Source of the DNA: JANWYT01 sp034432435
Lineage (GTDB): Bacteria > Chloroflexota > Anaerolineae > Aggregatilineales > Phototrophicaceae
Assembly (NCBI GenBank): GCA_034432435.1
Contig: DAOUBS010000220.1
Span: forward strand, 1-29,778
DNA: 29,778 nt
Direction of reading: 5' to 3'
Shown here piece after piece: positions 1 to 7,496 of the stretch. A program made the position numbers and the translations under genes. How positions within the stretch are numbered: the first letter of the stretch is position 1; each line of letters begins with the position of its first letter. Under the pieces are notes generated by a model that saw only the letters and a program-made list of their open reading frames with translations, was not told where the DNA came from and did no database searches.

Positions 1-234
1 GATTATCCCGAGTAAAATCCCACTTGAAGCGACCAACCATGTAATCGGTTTGATAATTGCCCCCAGATAGATCGGTTCGTTGACCAGCCAATGAATGATC
101 CTGCCGATGTAAGGTAACCGTGTCAACAATCCTACCGTCATCCATAAGAGGCCGCCTATTGGGTACGACCATGACCCAGCATACAGCAGCACTGTCAACC
201 AAAATGTCTGTAGAATGTCCAACACAACGTCCAT
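1..234 (-). CDS. Hydrophobic membrane protein, C-terminus cut by window edge
   Basis: Reading the minus strand from an ATG at 234 gives 78 codons without a stop, running off the left edge. The peptide begins MDVVLDILQTFWLTVLLYAG and is strongly hydrophobic. Likely membrane segments lie at residues 6-20, 27-38 and about 58-78, joined by short loops containing RLPYIGR and NEPIYLG. I do not recognise a family. A weak AAGAG lies about 6 bases before the ATG. The gene is separated from the next upstream minus-strand gene by a hairpin at 274-304, so it probably has its own promoter or depends on read-through. The base composition is poorer in GC than the bulk of the window. The open frame, hydrophobic pattern and conventional start support a real gene; its function is unknown. 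Confidence 0.55.
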   Translation of the reverse strand, partial: MDVVLDILQTFWLTVLLYAGSWSYPIGGLLWMTVGLLTRLPYIGRIIHWLVNEPIYLGAIIKPITWLVASSGILLGII

Positions 235-273
235 ATGAGGCTCTTTTTATCTTTGTCCAACAAGAAAATCAAG

Positions 274-304
274 AAGGGCAGTCTGTGAGGTCTGAACTGC
301 CCTT
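274..304 (-). terminator. Rho-independent terminator-like hairpin
   Basis: A perfect 9-bp stem (AAGGGCAGT at 274-282 with ACTGCCCTT at 296-304) encloses a 13-base loop. On the minus strand it is followed by a T-rich stretch (CTTGATTTTCTTG). It lies 30 bases past the stop of the gene ending at 334, the expected place for that gene's terminator. Confidence 0.6.
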
Positions 305-333
305 AAGGGTGCGGTAAGTGGTACTGTGGCGCT

Positions 334-801
334 TTAACTGGAGAGGATTTCACTCAGCATGGCTTTGGCGACAAGGTTGCCGTTGTTGGCAAAGGTGCGC
401 AGCCCCACTATAAACGCTAGCTGTTCCACAAGACTCTTGCCCTTGAGCAAGCTAGGAATGATCATTCGAATCTGAGCGAAGTCGTACTGCTGAAGTAACT
501 TACCAACCTCGTTTTCTTCACGAACGATGCAGCGCGCCAACTCCAGTAAAATTGCGGCTCGTTCTGACGTGCGGGCACGACTCGCAAGGCGCGCCTGAAA
601 ATCTTGCCACGCTTCATTGTTCATGGGCGGGACTACCTCAAGGACAACAGCAAAGCCCTGCTCCTGTGGCAAGCTGATGAGCTTGTCAATCTGTTCTTCT
701 TTAGCCCTATGCTGAAGATAAGCTAGCCCGAACCCCGCGGCAATACCCGCACCTCCCATTAGATAATCGAATGCAGTCCATTTCCCATCTGGAGTTGGCA
801 T
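334..801 (-). CDS. Hypothetical protein with an N-terminal hydrophobic segment
   Basis: A 155-residue protein read from an ATG at 801, preceded by GAGAGGG four bases upstream. A TTG twelve bases further up is in frame but has no ribosome site. Residues 11-30 (YLMGGAGIAAGFGLAYLQHR in part) form a glycine/alanine-rich hydrophobic stretch, possibly a single membrane anchor. The rest is a mixed-charge, probably helical domain with leucine-rich helices near the end. I do not recognise the family. It stands alone, with an AT-rich upstream region and a terminator-like hairpin downstream. Its GC content is lower than that of the genes from 953 onward, so together with the truncated neighbour it may belong to an accessory patch. 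Role unknown. Confidence 0.6.
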   Translation of the reverse strand: MPTPDGKWTAFDYLMGGAGIAAGFGLAYLQHRAKEEQIDKLISLPQEQGFAVVLEVVPPMNNEAWQDFQARLASRARTSERAAILLELARCIVREENEVGKLLQQYDFAQIRMIIPSLLKGKSLVEQLAFIVGLRTFANNGNLVAKAMLSEILSS

Positions 802-952
802 TGTCCCTCTCAAATATCTATGTTAGACGATATTGTAAGTATACTATGTTTATTATTTTTTTCCTTTAGATTTAATTGTTAAGTAATAATTTAAAAACAC
901 AAGCAACAACTGTTAATCAATGAAGTCAGATTTACATAAAATGGAATGAAAA
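802..952. other. AT-rich intergenic region
   Basis: This is the most AT-rich stretch in the window; bases 841-900 contain only 9 G or C. It separates the end of the TPR-like gene (953) from the start of the hypothetical gene at 801. On the minus strand TATACT, followed closely by TACAAT, could serve as a -10 element for the latter gene, but no convincing -35 is seen. No hairpin of terminator type was found after the stop at 953. Confidence 0.4.
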
Positions 953-1687
953 TCAGTCACTATCAAGCGCCGCTCGCAGGGTGGGGCTGCATTGGGCGAG
1001 GGCGGCTTGCAGGGCGGCTTCTGCGTCTGGGTCGCCGAGGCCGCGCCGCGCCAGCGCGTCGTAGACAGCGATGGCCGGATCATCCGACTGGGCAGCTGCC
1101 ACAGCAAGGTAGCCGCGGGCTTGCTCAAACCGCTCACATTGGATGGCGGCGTCCGCCGCCCCAATCAACGCGGAGAGGTACGCGCTCATCAGGTAAGTGG
1201 GGATAGTGTCAGCGTGACGACGGTGCAGGGCGTTCAACACGTGGTCATAGCTGGCCAGCGCCGCCTCGGGCTGATGTCCGTCAGCCTCGGCCTCCGCTAA
1301 GCGCAGCCGCCAGCGCCAATCGTCGCTCAGCGGTCGGGCGACCTCAGCGGCGGCCAGCGCTTCCCCCATCCGCATAAGCTGGTCGTACAGCAGCTCGCAC
1401 AGGCGTTTGTCGTGTGGCGCTGCGGCGTGCAGCGCGCGCAGCAGTGCGGCGGCCTCGTGCGGGCGCTCTAGCGCGTTCAACAACCGGGCGCGCAGCAGCG
1501 CATCTTCTGTCGTAGGCTGCTCGATGGCGGCAAGCTCGGCCAGCGCTTGATCTGACTGTGCCTGTCGCGTCAAGAGGTGTGCGCGCAGGCGGCGCGCGTC
1601 GTCACCATCTACGGCGCTCAACACTGCCAGCGCGTCGTCCACGTCACCCGTCAGCAGCAGGGCGTGGGCTTGCTCAAGGGTGGTCAT
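953..1687 (-). CDS. TPR-like helical repeat protein coupled to the sensor kinase
   Basis: A 244-residue, alanine- and leucine-rich all-helical protein. Its N-terminal half has the tetratricopeptide pattern of small and large residues: helix pairs such as LLLTGDVDDALAVLSAVDG, ALAELAAIEQP and EAALLRALHAAAP. No catalytic motif, signal peptide or membrane segment is visible, so a cytosolic protein-binding role is the likeliest. Its ATG overlaps the stop of the upstream histidine kinase by four bases (ATGA). The two are therefore translationally coupled and probably act together, for example as scaffold or accessory factor to the kinase. The coupling is seen in the sequence; the joint function is inferred. 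The TPR assignment rests on pattern only, since the repeats are degenerate. Confidence 0.75.
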   Translation of the reverse strand: MTTLEQAHALLLTGDVDDALAVLSAVDGDDARRLRAHLLTRQAQSDQALAELAAIEQPTTEDALLRARLLNALERPHEAAALLRALHAAAPHDKRLCELLYDQLMRMGEALAAAEVARPLSDDWRWRLRLAEAEADGHQPEAALASYDHVLNALHRRHADTIPTYLMSAYLSALIGAADAAIQCERFEQARGYLAVAAAQSDDPAIAVYDALARRGLGDPDAEAALQAALAQCSPTLRAALDSD

Positions 1688-4600
1688 GACTCGTCTGAGG
1701 CCACGTCTGGCGAGGGCAGATGCACCGTGAAGCGGCTGCCGACGCCGACCGCGCTTTCAACGGTGATGTGCCCGCCGTGCAGTGTCACGATCTCTTGCGA
1801 GATGGCCAGCCCCAACCCAGCGCCTTTGCTTTCAGTCGTGCCGCGGTAGAAGGGCTTGAAGACGTGCTCAAGTTGCTCCTCCGCGATGCCCGCGCCGTTA
1901 TCGATCACGCTGATGACCACCTCGCGCGGGACGGCGTCGGCTTTCACCTTGACTTCAACCGACACACGCCCTTCCACCGGCGTATAGTGGAGTGCGTTGC
2001 TCACCAAGTTCGAGAACACTTGCATGATCCGATAGACGTCCACTGAAACAATGACGGGGTCCTTGGGCGCTTTGAGCGTCAGCAGGATGTCGCGGCGCTC
2101 GGCGTCGGGCTGGTGGAACATCATCACTTCACGCAGCAAGCCGCGGATGTCGACCGGCTCGCGCTCCAGCTCAAGGATGCCGCGCTGGAAGCGCGACAAG
2201 TCGAACATGTCGTCCACGAGGCGCTGCATCCAGTTGGTCACTTTGGACAAGATCTCAAGGTTGTCAGGGATGCTCTCGGGCTTGCGCGTCATCAAGTAGA
2301 GACGGGTCTTCATGTTGGCGATGGGCGTGCGCAGCTCGTGCGAGGCGTTGGCGATGAAGCGTTCACGCTGTTCTTGCAGCGCTTTTTCCTCGCTGATGTC
2401 ACGGATGAGTGTCAGCGTGCCCAGCGCTTGGGCGTCCTCATCGCGCACGACGACCCGCGTGAGCAGCGCCGGGAAAGTGCTGTCGTCCTTGCGGCGCAGC
2501 GTCACCTCTTCTTGAGCGTAGTCGCGTAGGCGCACCAGCCGATCAATGCGCTCAATCTGCTGTTTGACGGCCTCTTCTGTGCCGTCGATAATCTGGCGGT
2601 AGTCTATGGCGCTGCTCATCCACTCGTGGTGGCTATAGCCCAGCATGTCCACCAGCGCACGGTTGAGGTACTGCGCCTCCCGGTCAAGGTTGTGGTAGAC
2701 CAACCCATCGCGGATCGACCCCAGCACGGCGCGCAGTTGGGCGGTGCGCGTCTGGGCGAGGCGCTCCAAATCAGCGGCGTAGTGGCGAATCTGCTCAACC
2801 AAGCGCGCGTTGCGCAAGGCCAGCGCCGCTTGGTTGGCGAAGGCCGTCAGCCATTCCGCGTGCTGTAGGGTGAAGTTGTGCGGCTGATCGCTGTCTACAT
2901 TGAGAAAACCGATCACCCCCTCATCGAGCGTGATCGGCACAGAGAGCGACGAGCGGATCCAGCTAAATTCGGGTTGGTGCAGCCAGTGCTCGTACTCGCG
3001 CGTGTCGGAAATGATGAAGTGTGTGCCCTCGCGCAGGATTTGCAGCTTGTCGGGCATCTTGTAGATCGGCACTTGTTGGTGCTTCATAAGGTCGGCGTTG
3101 GGGTAGCCGCGCAGGCGTACGACCTGCCCGGTAAGCGTCTGCGGATCGACGAGGATGATGTTCGCGGCGCGATGGGGGATGATGTCCTCGATGCTGTCGA
3201 GCAGGTACCCAAACAGCGCATCGCGGTCAAAGCTGCTGTTGAGCGTAGCGAGACTTTGGCTGAGCGCCTCGGCGAGCAGGCGCTGGCGGCGCTCGGATTC
3301 TTCGGCGCGCTGCCGCTCGACGATCTCCGCGCGCAGGGCTTGGTTGACCTCGATCAGCTCGGCCATGCGCGCTTGGATGCGCAGCTCGAGGTCGTCGTAA
3401 GCGGTTTGCAGTGCCGCTTCGGACGCTTTGCGCTCGGTGATGTCTGTGCACACCCCCACTAGTCGGTAGGTTCGATCGTCCAGCCGTTTGATGATGACAT
3501 CTTCCGCCAGCCACATCACGCTGCCATCCGCGGCATGACAGCGAATTTCATGGTTGAAGCTGGGACGACTGAACGCGAGGTGGGTGCGCAGCGTGTAATC
3601 GCGGCGGTACGCATCCTCGGGCACGATGCTCTGCGGCCAACAGTCACTGTAGCGTCTGCCTTGCAAGTCCAGCGGCAGCAGCTCTTGGGCGGCCTCTTCG
3701 TTGATGATCTGTAGATTCCACGTCAAGCTTTCATCTTGCTGAGTGACTGAAGCCGCCCACAGCAAACAGCGCGCGCTGCGCAGCACTTGGGCGAGCTGTT
3801 CGCGCTCCTCGCGCCGTTTTTCCTCGATGAGTTCAAGCTCGGTGATGTCGCGGTTGACCCCGACTAGCCCGATAATCTGCCCCTGTACGTCGTGGAGGGG
3901 CTGTTTGCTGAGCAGTTGACGGTGAATCGTGCCGTTGGCATAGCGCATCGTGTTACGAAAGTTGAGCACTGCTTGACCAGTGGTGAAGATCTGCGCGTCG
4001 ATCTGATTGTGCAGCGCGGTGTAGTCAGGGTCGAAGAAATCTTCCATTCTTCGCCCGATTACCTCCTCTGGTCGCTGTGCGCCCAAGGCGTAGAGCGTGG
4101 ACTGATTGACCAGCAGGTAGCGACCGTCTCTGTCCTTGACGTAGATCATGTCGCTGATGCTGTTGATGATCTTTTGGAGCAGGCTGCGCTCTTGGGCCAG
4201 CGCCTCTTGGGTGCTGCGCAGTTCGTTGATATAGCTGCGCAGGGCGTGATTGGCCTGCACCAGCGCGTTGGTGCGCTCGGCCACTGTCTGTTCAAGCGAT
4301 GCCTTCGCGGCGCGCAGCTCTTCCAGCAGCGTGGCGCGCTCCAGCGCAATTGACGCCTGCCGCGCGAACACCTCCATCGATTCGACATGTTCGTCGGTAA
4401 AGGCGTTGACCTCGGGGCTGTCGACGTTTAAGAAGCCATATACTTGACCGCGCAGCAGCAGCGGCACGCCGATCCACGAGCGGATCCAGTGACTGGTTGG
4501 CAAGTTGACGTTCGGCCAACCGACGAGCGCCACGTCTGGGTAGTAGATGGCGCGCCCTGTCTCGATCATCTCTCGGTAATGCGACACGTAGTCAAGACTG

Positions 4601-5955
4601 ATGCGAATGGCCGCTATGTCTTCATCACGGAAGCCGCACTCGCGGTAGCCGCTCCAGCGCAGCAGCTGCACGTGATCCCCCTTCAACTGCGCCACATTGG
4701 CCGCCGGCGCGGGGACGACCCGCCGCACCATGTCAATAGCTGTGTCTAACACGTCGTTGACCGTCTCGGCGTGGGTGAAAGCGTCAGCGCTGTCGCGCAG
4801 CGTCTCCGCCAGCAGGCGCGTCGCCTTCTCTTTTTGCAGCAGCAAGTGGCGCGCGGTGATGTTGCGCAAGATCGCCAAGACGGCTGGAGGCCCGTCGAAT
4901 TCGATAACACGGCTGTTCACCTCAACGGGGACGTACGAGCCATCTTTGCGGCGCAGCATCACGTCGTCAAGGAAGGTCTGGCGGTGGACGGAGGACACCT
5001 CTAACATCGTGAGCAAGGCGTCATCGTTTTCCAGCGCGGCGATGTCTTGCGCGGCTAGCTCTTCGCGGCTGTAGCCGAGCAGGCGGCAGGCGGCGGGGTT
5101 GGCCTCGATGATGCGACGGTTAGACGGATCAATCAGCAAAATCGCGTCGTTGGCCCCTTCAAAGATGGCCTGATATAACCGGTTGGATTCTGCCAGGCGG
5201 GCTTGGCTGCGCTGGATGTCGGTCACGTCGCGCAGCATCGACACGGCCACTCGTTCGCCGCTGGCGTCGACGAGCACGTCGGAGTCGAGCAAGAAGTGGT
5301 GCGCTACGCCATCTACGTCAAGCAAGCTAATCTGGGCATCGCGCACGAAGCCCTGCGCGAACACGTCGGCCAAGCGTGCTGGGAATTTAGCACGCATCTC
5401 AACAGGCAGGAGGTTGAGATATGGCTTGCCCTCCACAGCCTCGGCCCGATAGCCGAGGGTCTTGAGCCACTGCTTGTTCACCCGCAGTAGTGTGCCATCC
5501 TCGGCAAGCACATGCATCATGACCGGTGCCCCGTCGTAGAGCGTCTCAAACCGCCCACGATAGGTTGTCAGTTGACGCCGCGCGCGATAGGCGATCACGT
5601 TATTCTCAAGGCGGCGCGCCAGCAGATCGCGGTTGAGTTGATAGGAAAAGACATCCGCCACCCCCAACGCTAGCAGCCGCTCCGTGTGCATAAGGTAGTG
5701 CGTCAGCGCAATAGTCGGCGTCAAACTGGTGCGAACGTAGGCTTGCAGCGCGGCGTCTTGTTCCAACAGCTCATCGTCGATCATCACCGCATCGACGGCC
5801 TGCGTGTTGTTCCAAATTTGAAGCTGTGTCGCCTTCTCGGCGATTTGCGCTTCACCGTTCAAACGGTTGACAATCGCCATTAAGTCCGAGCGCATCGGCT
5901 CCTGTAAGCCGTAAACGCCAATTGAGAAACGAGTTTGGGACATTCGGCTGGTCAT
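1684..5955 (-). CDS. Large soluble multi-PAS/GAF sensor histidine kinase
   Basis: A 1423-residue kinase with no membrane segment, so it should sense in the cytosol. Order of parts: a degenerate receiver-like domain (about 8-125, with VMIDDE near 58-63); PAS (133-250); PAS (258-370); GAF (385-545); coiled coil (545-590); PAS (590-710); PAS (720-845); coiled coil; GAF (895-1055); PAS (1070-1190); then the kinase core. The core has the H box NASHELRTP with phospho-acceptor His1206, the N box around 1313-1324 (SNLVSNALHYTP), G1 DNGAGI with Asp1352, and G2 GAGLGL near 1378-1383. It ends after the ATPase domain and carries no C-terminal receiver, so its partner regulator is elsewhere. The start is ATG 5955; a second ATG lies at 5943 and neither has a strong ribosome site. 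The ligands of the PAS and GAF domains cannot be named from sequence. Confidence 0.95.
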   Translation of the reverse strand: MTSRMSQTRFSIGVYGLQEPMRSDLMAIVNRLNGEAQIAEKATQLQIWNNTQAVDAVMIDDELLEQDAALQAYVRTSLTPTIALTHYLMHTERLLALGVADVFSYQLNRDLLARRLENNVIAYRARRQLTTYRGRFETLYDGAPVMMHVLAEDGTLLRVNKQWLKTLGYRAEAVEGKPYLNLLPVEMRAKFPARLADVFAQGFVRDAQISLLDVDGVAHHFLLDSDVLVDASGERVAVSMLRDVTDIQRSQARLAESNRLYQAIFEGANDAILLIDPSNRRIIEANPAACRLLGYSREELAAQDIAALENDDALLTMLEVSSVHRQTFLDDVMLRRKDGSYVPVEVNSRVIEFDGPPAVLAILRNITARHLLLQKEKATRLLAETLRDSADAFTHAETVNDVLDTAIDMVRRVVPAPAANVAQLKGDHVQLLRWSGYRECGFRDEDIAAIRISLDYVSHYREMIETGRAIYYPDVALVGWPNVNLPTSHWIRSWIGVPLLLRGQVYGFLNVDSPEVNAFTDEHVESMEVFARQASIALERATLLEELRAAKASLEQTVAERTNALVQANHALRSYINELRSTQEALAQERSLLQKIINSISDMIYVKDRDGRYLLVNQSTLYALGAQRPEEVIGRRMEDFFDPDYTALHNQIDAQIFTTGQAVLNFRNTMRYANGTIHRQLLSKQPLHDVQGQIIGLVGVNRDITELELIEEKRREEREQLAQVLRSARCLLWAASVTQQDESLTWNLQIINEEAAQELLPLDLQGRRYSDCWPQSIVPEDAYRRDYTLRTHLAFSRPSFNHEIRCHAADGSVMWLAEDVIIKRLDDRTYRLVGVCTDITERKASEAALQTAYDDLELRIQARMAELIEVNQALRAEIVERQRAEESERRQRLLAEALSQSLATLNSSFDRDALFGYLLDSIEDIIPHRAANIILVDPQTLTGQVVRLRGYPNADLMKHQQVPIYKMPDKLQILREGTHFIISDTREYEHWLHQPEFSWIRSSLSVPITLDEGVIGFLNVDSDQPHNFTLQHAEWLTAFANQAALALRNARLVEQIRHYAADLERLAQTRTAQLRAVLGSIRDGLVYHNLDREAQYLNRALVDMLGYSHHEWMSSAIDYRQIIDGTEEAVKQQIERIDRLVRLRDYAQEEVTLRRKDDSTFPALLTRVVVRDEDAQALGTLTLIRDISEEKALQEQRERFIANASHELRTPIANMKTRLYLMTRKPESIPDNLEILSKVTNWMQRLVDDMFDLSRFQRGILELEREPVDIRGLLREVMMFHQPDAERRDILLTLKAPKDPVIVSVDVYRIMQVFSNLVSNALHYTPVEGRVSVEVKVKADAVPREVVISVIDNGAGIAEEQLEHVFKPFYRGTTESKGAGLGLAISQEIVTLHGGHITVESAVGVGSRFTVHLPSPDVASDES

Positions 5956-5985
5956 GTGACACGCGCTAATCGTACACCTACGTTG

Positions 5986-5994
5986 ATTCTAGCA
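5986..5994 (-). promoter_or_regulatory. Candidate extended -10 promoter of the sensor kinase
   Basis: On the minus strand TGCTAGAAT matches the extended -10 pattern TGnTATAAT with one mismatch. It would place the transcript start about 24 bases before the kinase ATG at 5955. No good -35 hexamer is seen. Confidence 0.35.
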
Positions 5995-6035
5995 GTTTCT
6001 AAGCGCAGATGCGATTGTGGAGACTGCCTTGTAGG

Positions 6036-6053
6036 GGCACGCCGGGCCGTGCC
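6036..6053. repeat. Small palindrome resembling a degraded intergenic repeat
   Basis: GGCACG at 6036-6041 pairs with CGTGCC at 6048-6053 around a six-base loop, preceded by GTAGG. The form GTAGGGGCACG... resembles dispersed palindromic repeats common in Chloroflexota and cyanobacterial genomes, of which this would be half a copy. It lies just past the stop of the minus-strand aminotransferase but has no T tract, so a terminator role is doubtful. Confidence 0.35.
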
Positions 6054-6077
6054 AGTGGCCTCATCCCTCGTCGCTCG

Positions 6078-7274
6078 TTACCTGCTCGTGATCGGCAGTG
6101 CCGCGGGCTGCATCCAGCCGTGGCGCTGCATAAAGCGCGCGAGGCGCTCCAGCGCCCGTTCGATGTTCTCCTCACTAGAGGCGTAGCTAGCGCGGACGAA
6201 GCCTGCCCCGCTCGCGCCGAACGCGCTGCCGGGGATGAGCGCACACCGCTCCTCATGCAGCAGCAGATCGCAGAAGGCATCGTCGTCCATGCCCGTGTGC
6301 TGGATCGACGGGAAGGCGTAGAACGCGCCGCGCGGCATGAAACAGGCCATACCCAACTCGTTGAAGCCCGCCACGATCAAGCGGCGGCGGCGGTCGTAGG
6401 CTTGGCGCATCTCTTCTACGTCGGGGTCGCCATGTTCCAGCGCTTGAATAGCGGCGAACTGCCCCATCGTCGGCGCGGACATGATGAGATACTGGTGGAA
6501 CTTCTTCATCGCGCTCAGGATCGGCTCGGGCGCGAGGGCGTAGCCAATGCGCCAGCCAGTCATCGCAAATGACTTGCTCATCCCGCTCAGAACAATCGTG
6601 CGCTCGTGCATGCGCGGCAGGCTGGCAAAGGCCACGTGTTCTATGTCGTAGACCAGCCGTTCGTAGATCTCATCCGAGATCACCACGAGGTCGTACTTCT
6701 CGGCGATCATCGCCACCTGCTGCATGTGCTCATAGGTGAGGATTGCGCCGGTGGGGTTGCTGGGGTAGCTGATGAGGATGGCTTTGGTGCGCGGGGTGAT
6801 GCGCGCCTCGAGATCGGCGGCGGTTACTTGGAACTCGTGCTCGACGCGCGTCGGAACCATGACCGGCACGCCGCCGGCCATCTCGACTGCGGCAGCGTTG
6901 GCGACGAAGCACGGTTCTACCACCAGCGCCTCATCGCCTGGGTCGAGCACGGCTTTCATCGCCAGCCAGAGCGCTTCACTCACGCCCACGGTGACCAGCA
7001 CTTCTTCATTAGGGTCGTAGTTCAGTCCGTACAGCCGCTGCACGTAGCGCGTAATCGCCCGCCGCAGCGCCAGCTCGCCCGCGTTGGCCGTGTAGCCCGT
7101 GCGCCCCTCATGCAGGGTGGCGATGCCCACCTCCGTGATGTGCTGTGGCGTAGCAAAGCTGGGTTCACCGATGCCCAACGTCACCACATCGTCCATCGTG
7201 GCGGCGATTTCAAAGAAGCGGCGGATGCCGGACGGTTTCAGGCGGTCAGCTGTGGCAGAAACGAGACGACGCAT
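6078..7274 (-). CDS. Class I/II PLP aminotransferase (aspartate-type fold)
   Basis: A 398-residue pyridoxal-phosphate transaminase of fold type I, the family of aspartate, aromatic and alanine aminotransferases, of normal family length. Landmarks: NPTG at 173-176 (PLP-binding Asn173); DEIY at 201-204 (Asp201 pairs with the pyridine nitrogen, Tyr204 with the phenol oxygen); the Schiff-base lysine Lys234 in SGMSKSFAMTGWRIGY with Arg242 downstream; and the substrate-carboxylate arginine Arg361 in FVRASY. It should swap an amino group between an amino acid and a 2-oxoacid in the cytosol. Substrate preference cannot be read from sequence. The ATG at 7274 is preceded by AGGAG at 8-base spacing. It lies between the kinase operon and the VWA gene on the same strand, with gaps above 120 bases on both sides, and is probably its own transcript. 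Confidence 0.95.
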   Translation of the reverse strand: MRRLVSATADRLKPSGIRRFFEIAATMDDVVTLGIGEPSFATPQHITEVGIATLHEGRTGYTANAGELALRRAITRYVQRLYGLNYDPNEEVLVTVGVSEALWLAMKAVLDPGDEALVVEPCFVANAAAVEMAGGVPVMVPTRVEHEFQVTAADLEARITPRTKAILISYPSNPTGAILTYEHMQQVAMIAEKYDLVVISDEIYERLVYDIEHVAFASLPRMHERTIVLSGMSKSFAMTGWRIGYALAPEPILSAMKKFHQYLIMSAPTMGQFAAIQALEHGDPDVEEMRQAYDRRRRLIVAGFNELGMACFMPRGAFYAFPSIQHTGMDDDAFCDLLLHEERCALIPGSAFGASGAGFVRASYASSEENIERALERLARFMQRHGWMQPAALPITSR

Positions 7275-7496
7275 GAACGCAACTCCTGAAAGGCAGCAGA
7301 TTACGTTGTCACTCTAACACAGACTGCGGCAGGCTGCTTAAACAGGCGAGTGGAAAGTGGGGGCAGTTTTTGCGACACAGTGTCCAATGGAAAGCATGGC
7401 TCAGGCCGCTGAGCGCGTGGCGCGCTAAACGTAACCGAGCGGTCACCCGTGGGAAGGGAACTTAAACTTGCGCTCGAAAGCCGGCCTGCGCCCCTG
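7275..7496. other. Intergenic region with several consecutive dyads
   Basis: This gap lies between the stop of the VWA gene and the start of the aminotransferase, both minus strand. It contains a palindrome GACACAGTGTC (7374-7384), a hairpin GCTCAG/CTGAGC with a 4-base loop (7399-7414), a hairpin AGCGCG/CGCGCT with a 3-base loop (7412-7426), and a longer-range pairing CGAGCG (7436-7441) with CGCTCG (7471-7476). It must hold the aminotransferase promoter. It could also carry a terminator without T tract or a structured leader. I recognise no known RNA family. Confidence 0.4.

Noticed and set aside
120..317. Plus-strand 65-codon frame near the left edge
   Set aside because: It overlaps the minus-strand membrane-protein fragment and the terminator hairpin, shows no domain pattern and has no ribosome site.
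946..1300. Plus-strand frames over the end of the TPR-like gene
   Set aside because: They are antisense shadows of a GC-rich gene, with arginine- and glycine-rich nonsense composition.
2113..3462. Long plus-strand frames across the sensor kinase
   Set aside because: The opposite strand carries clear PAS, GAF and kinase motifs; these frames have none.
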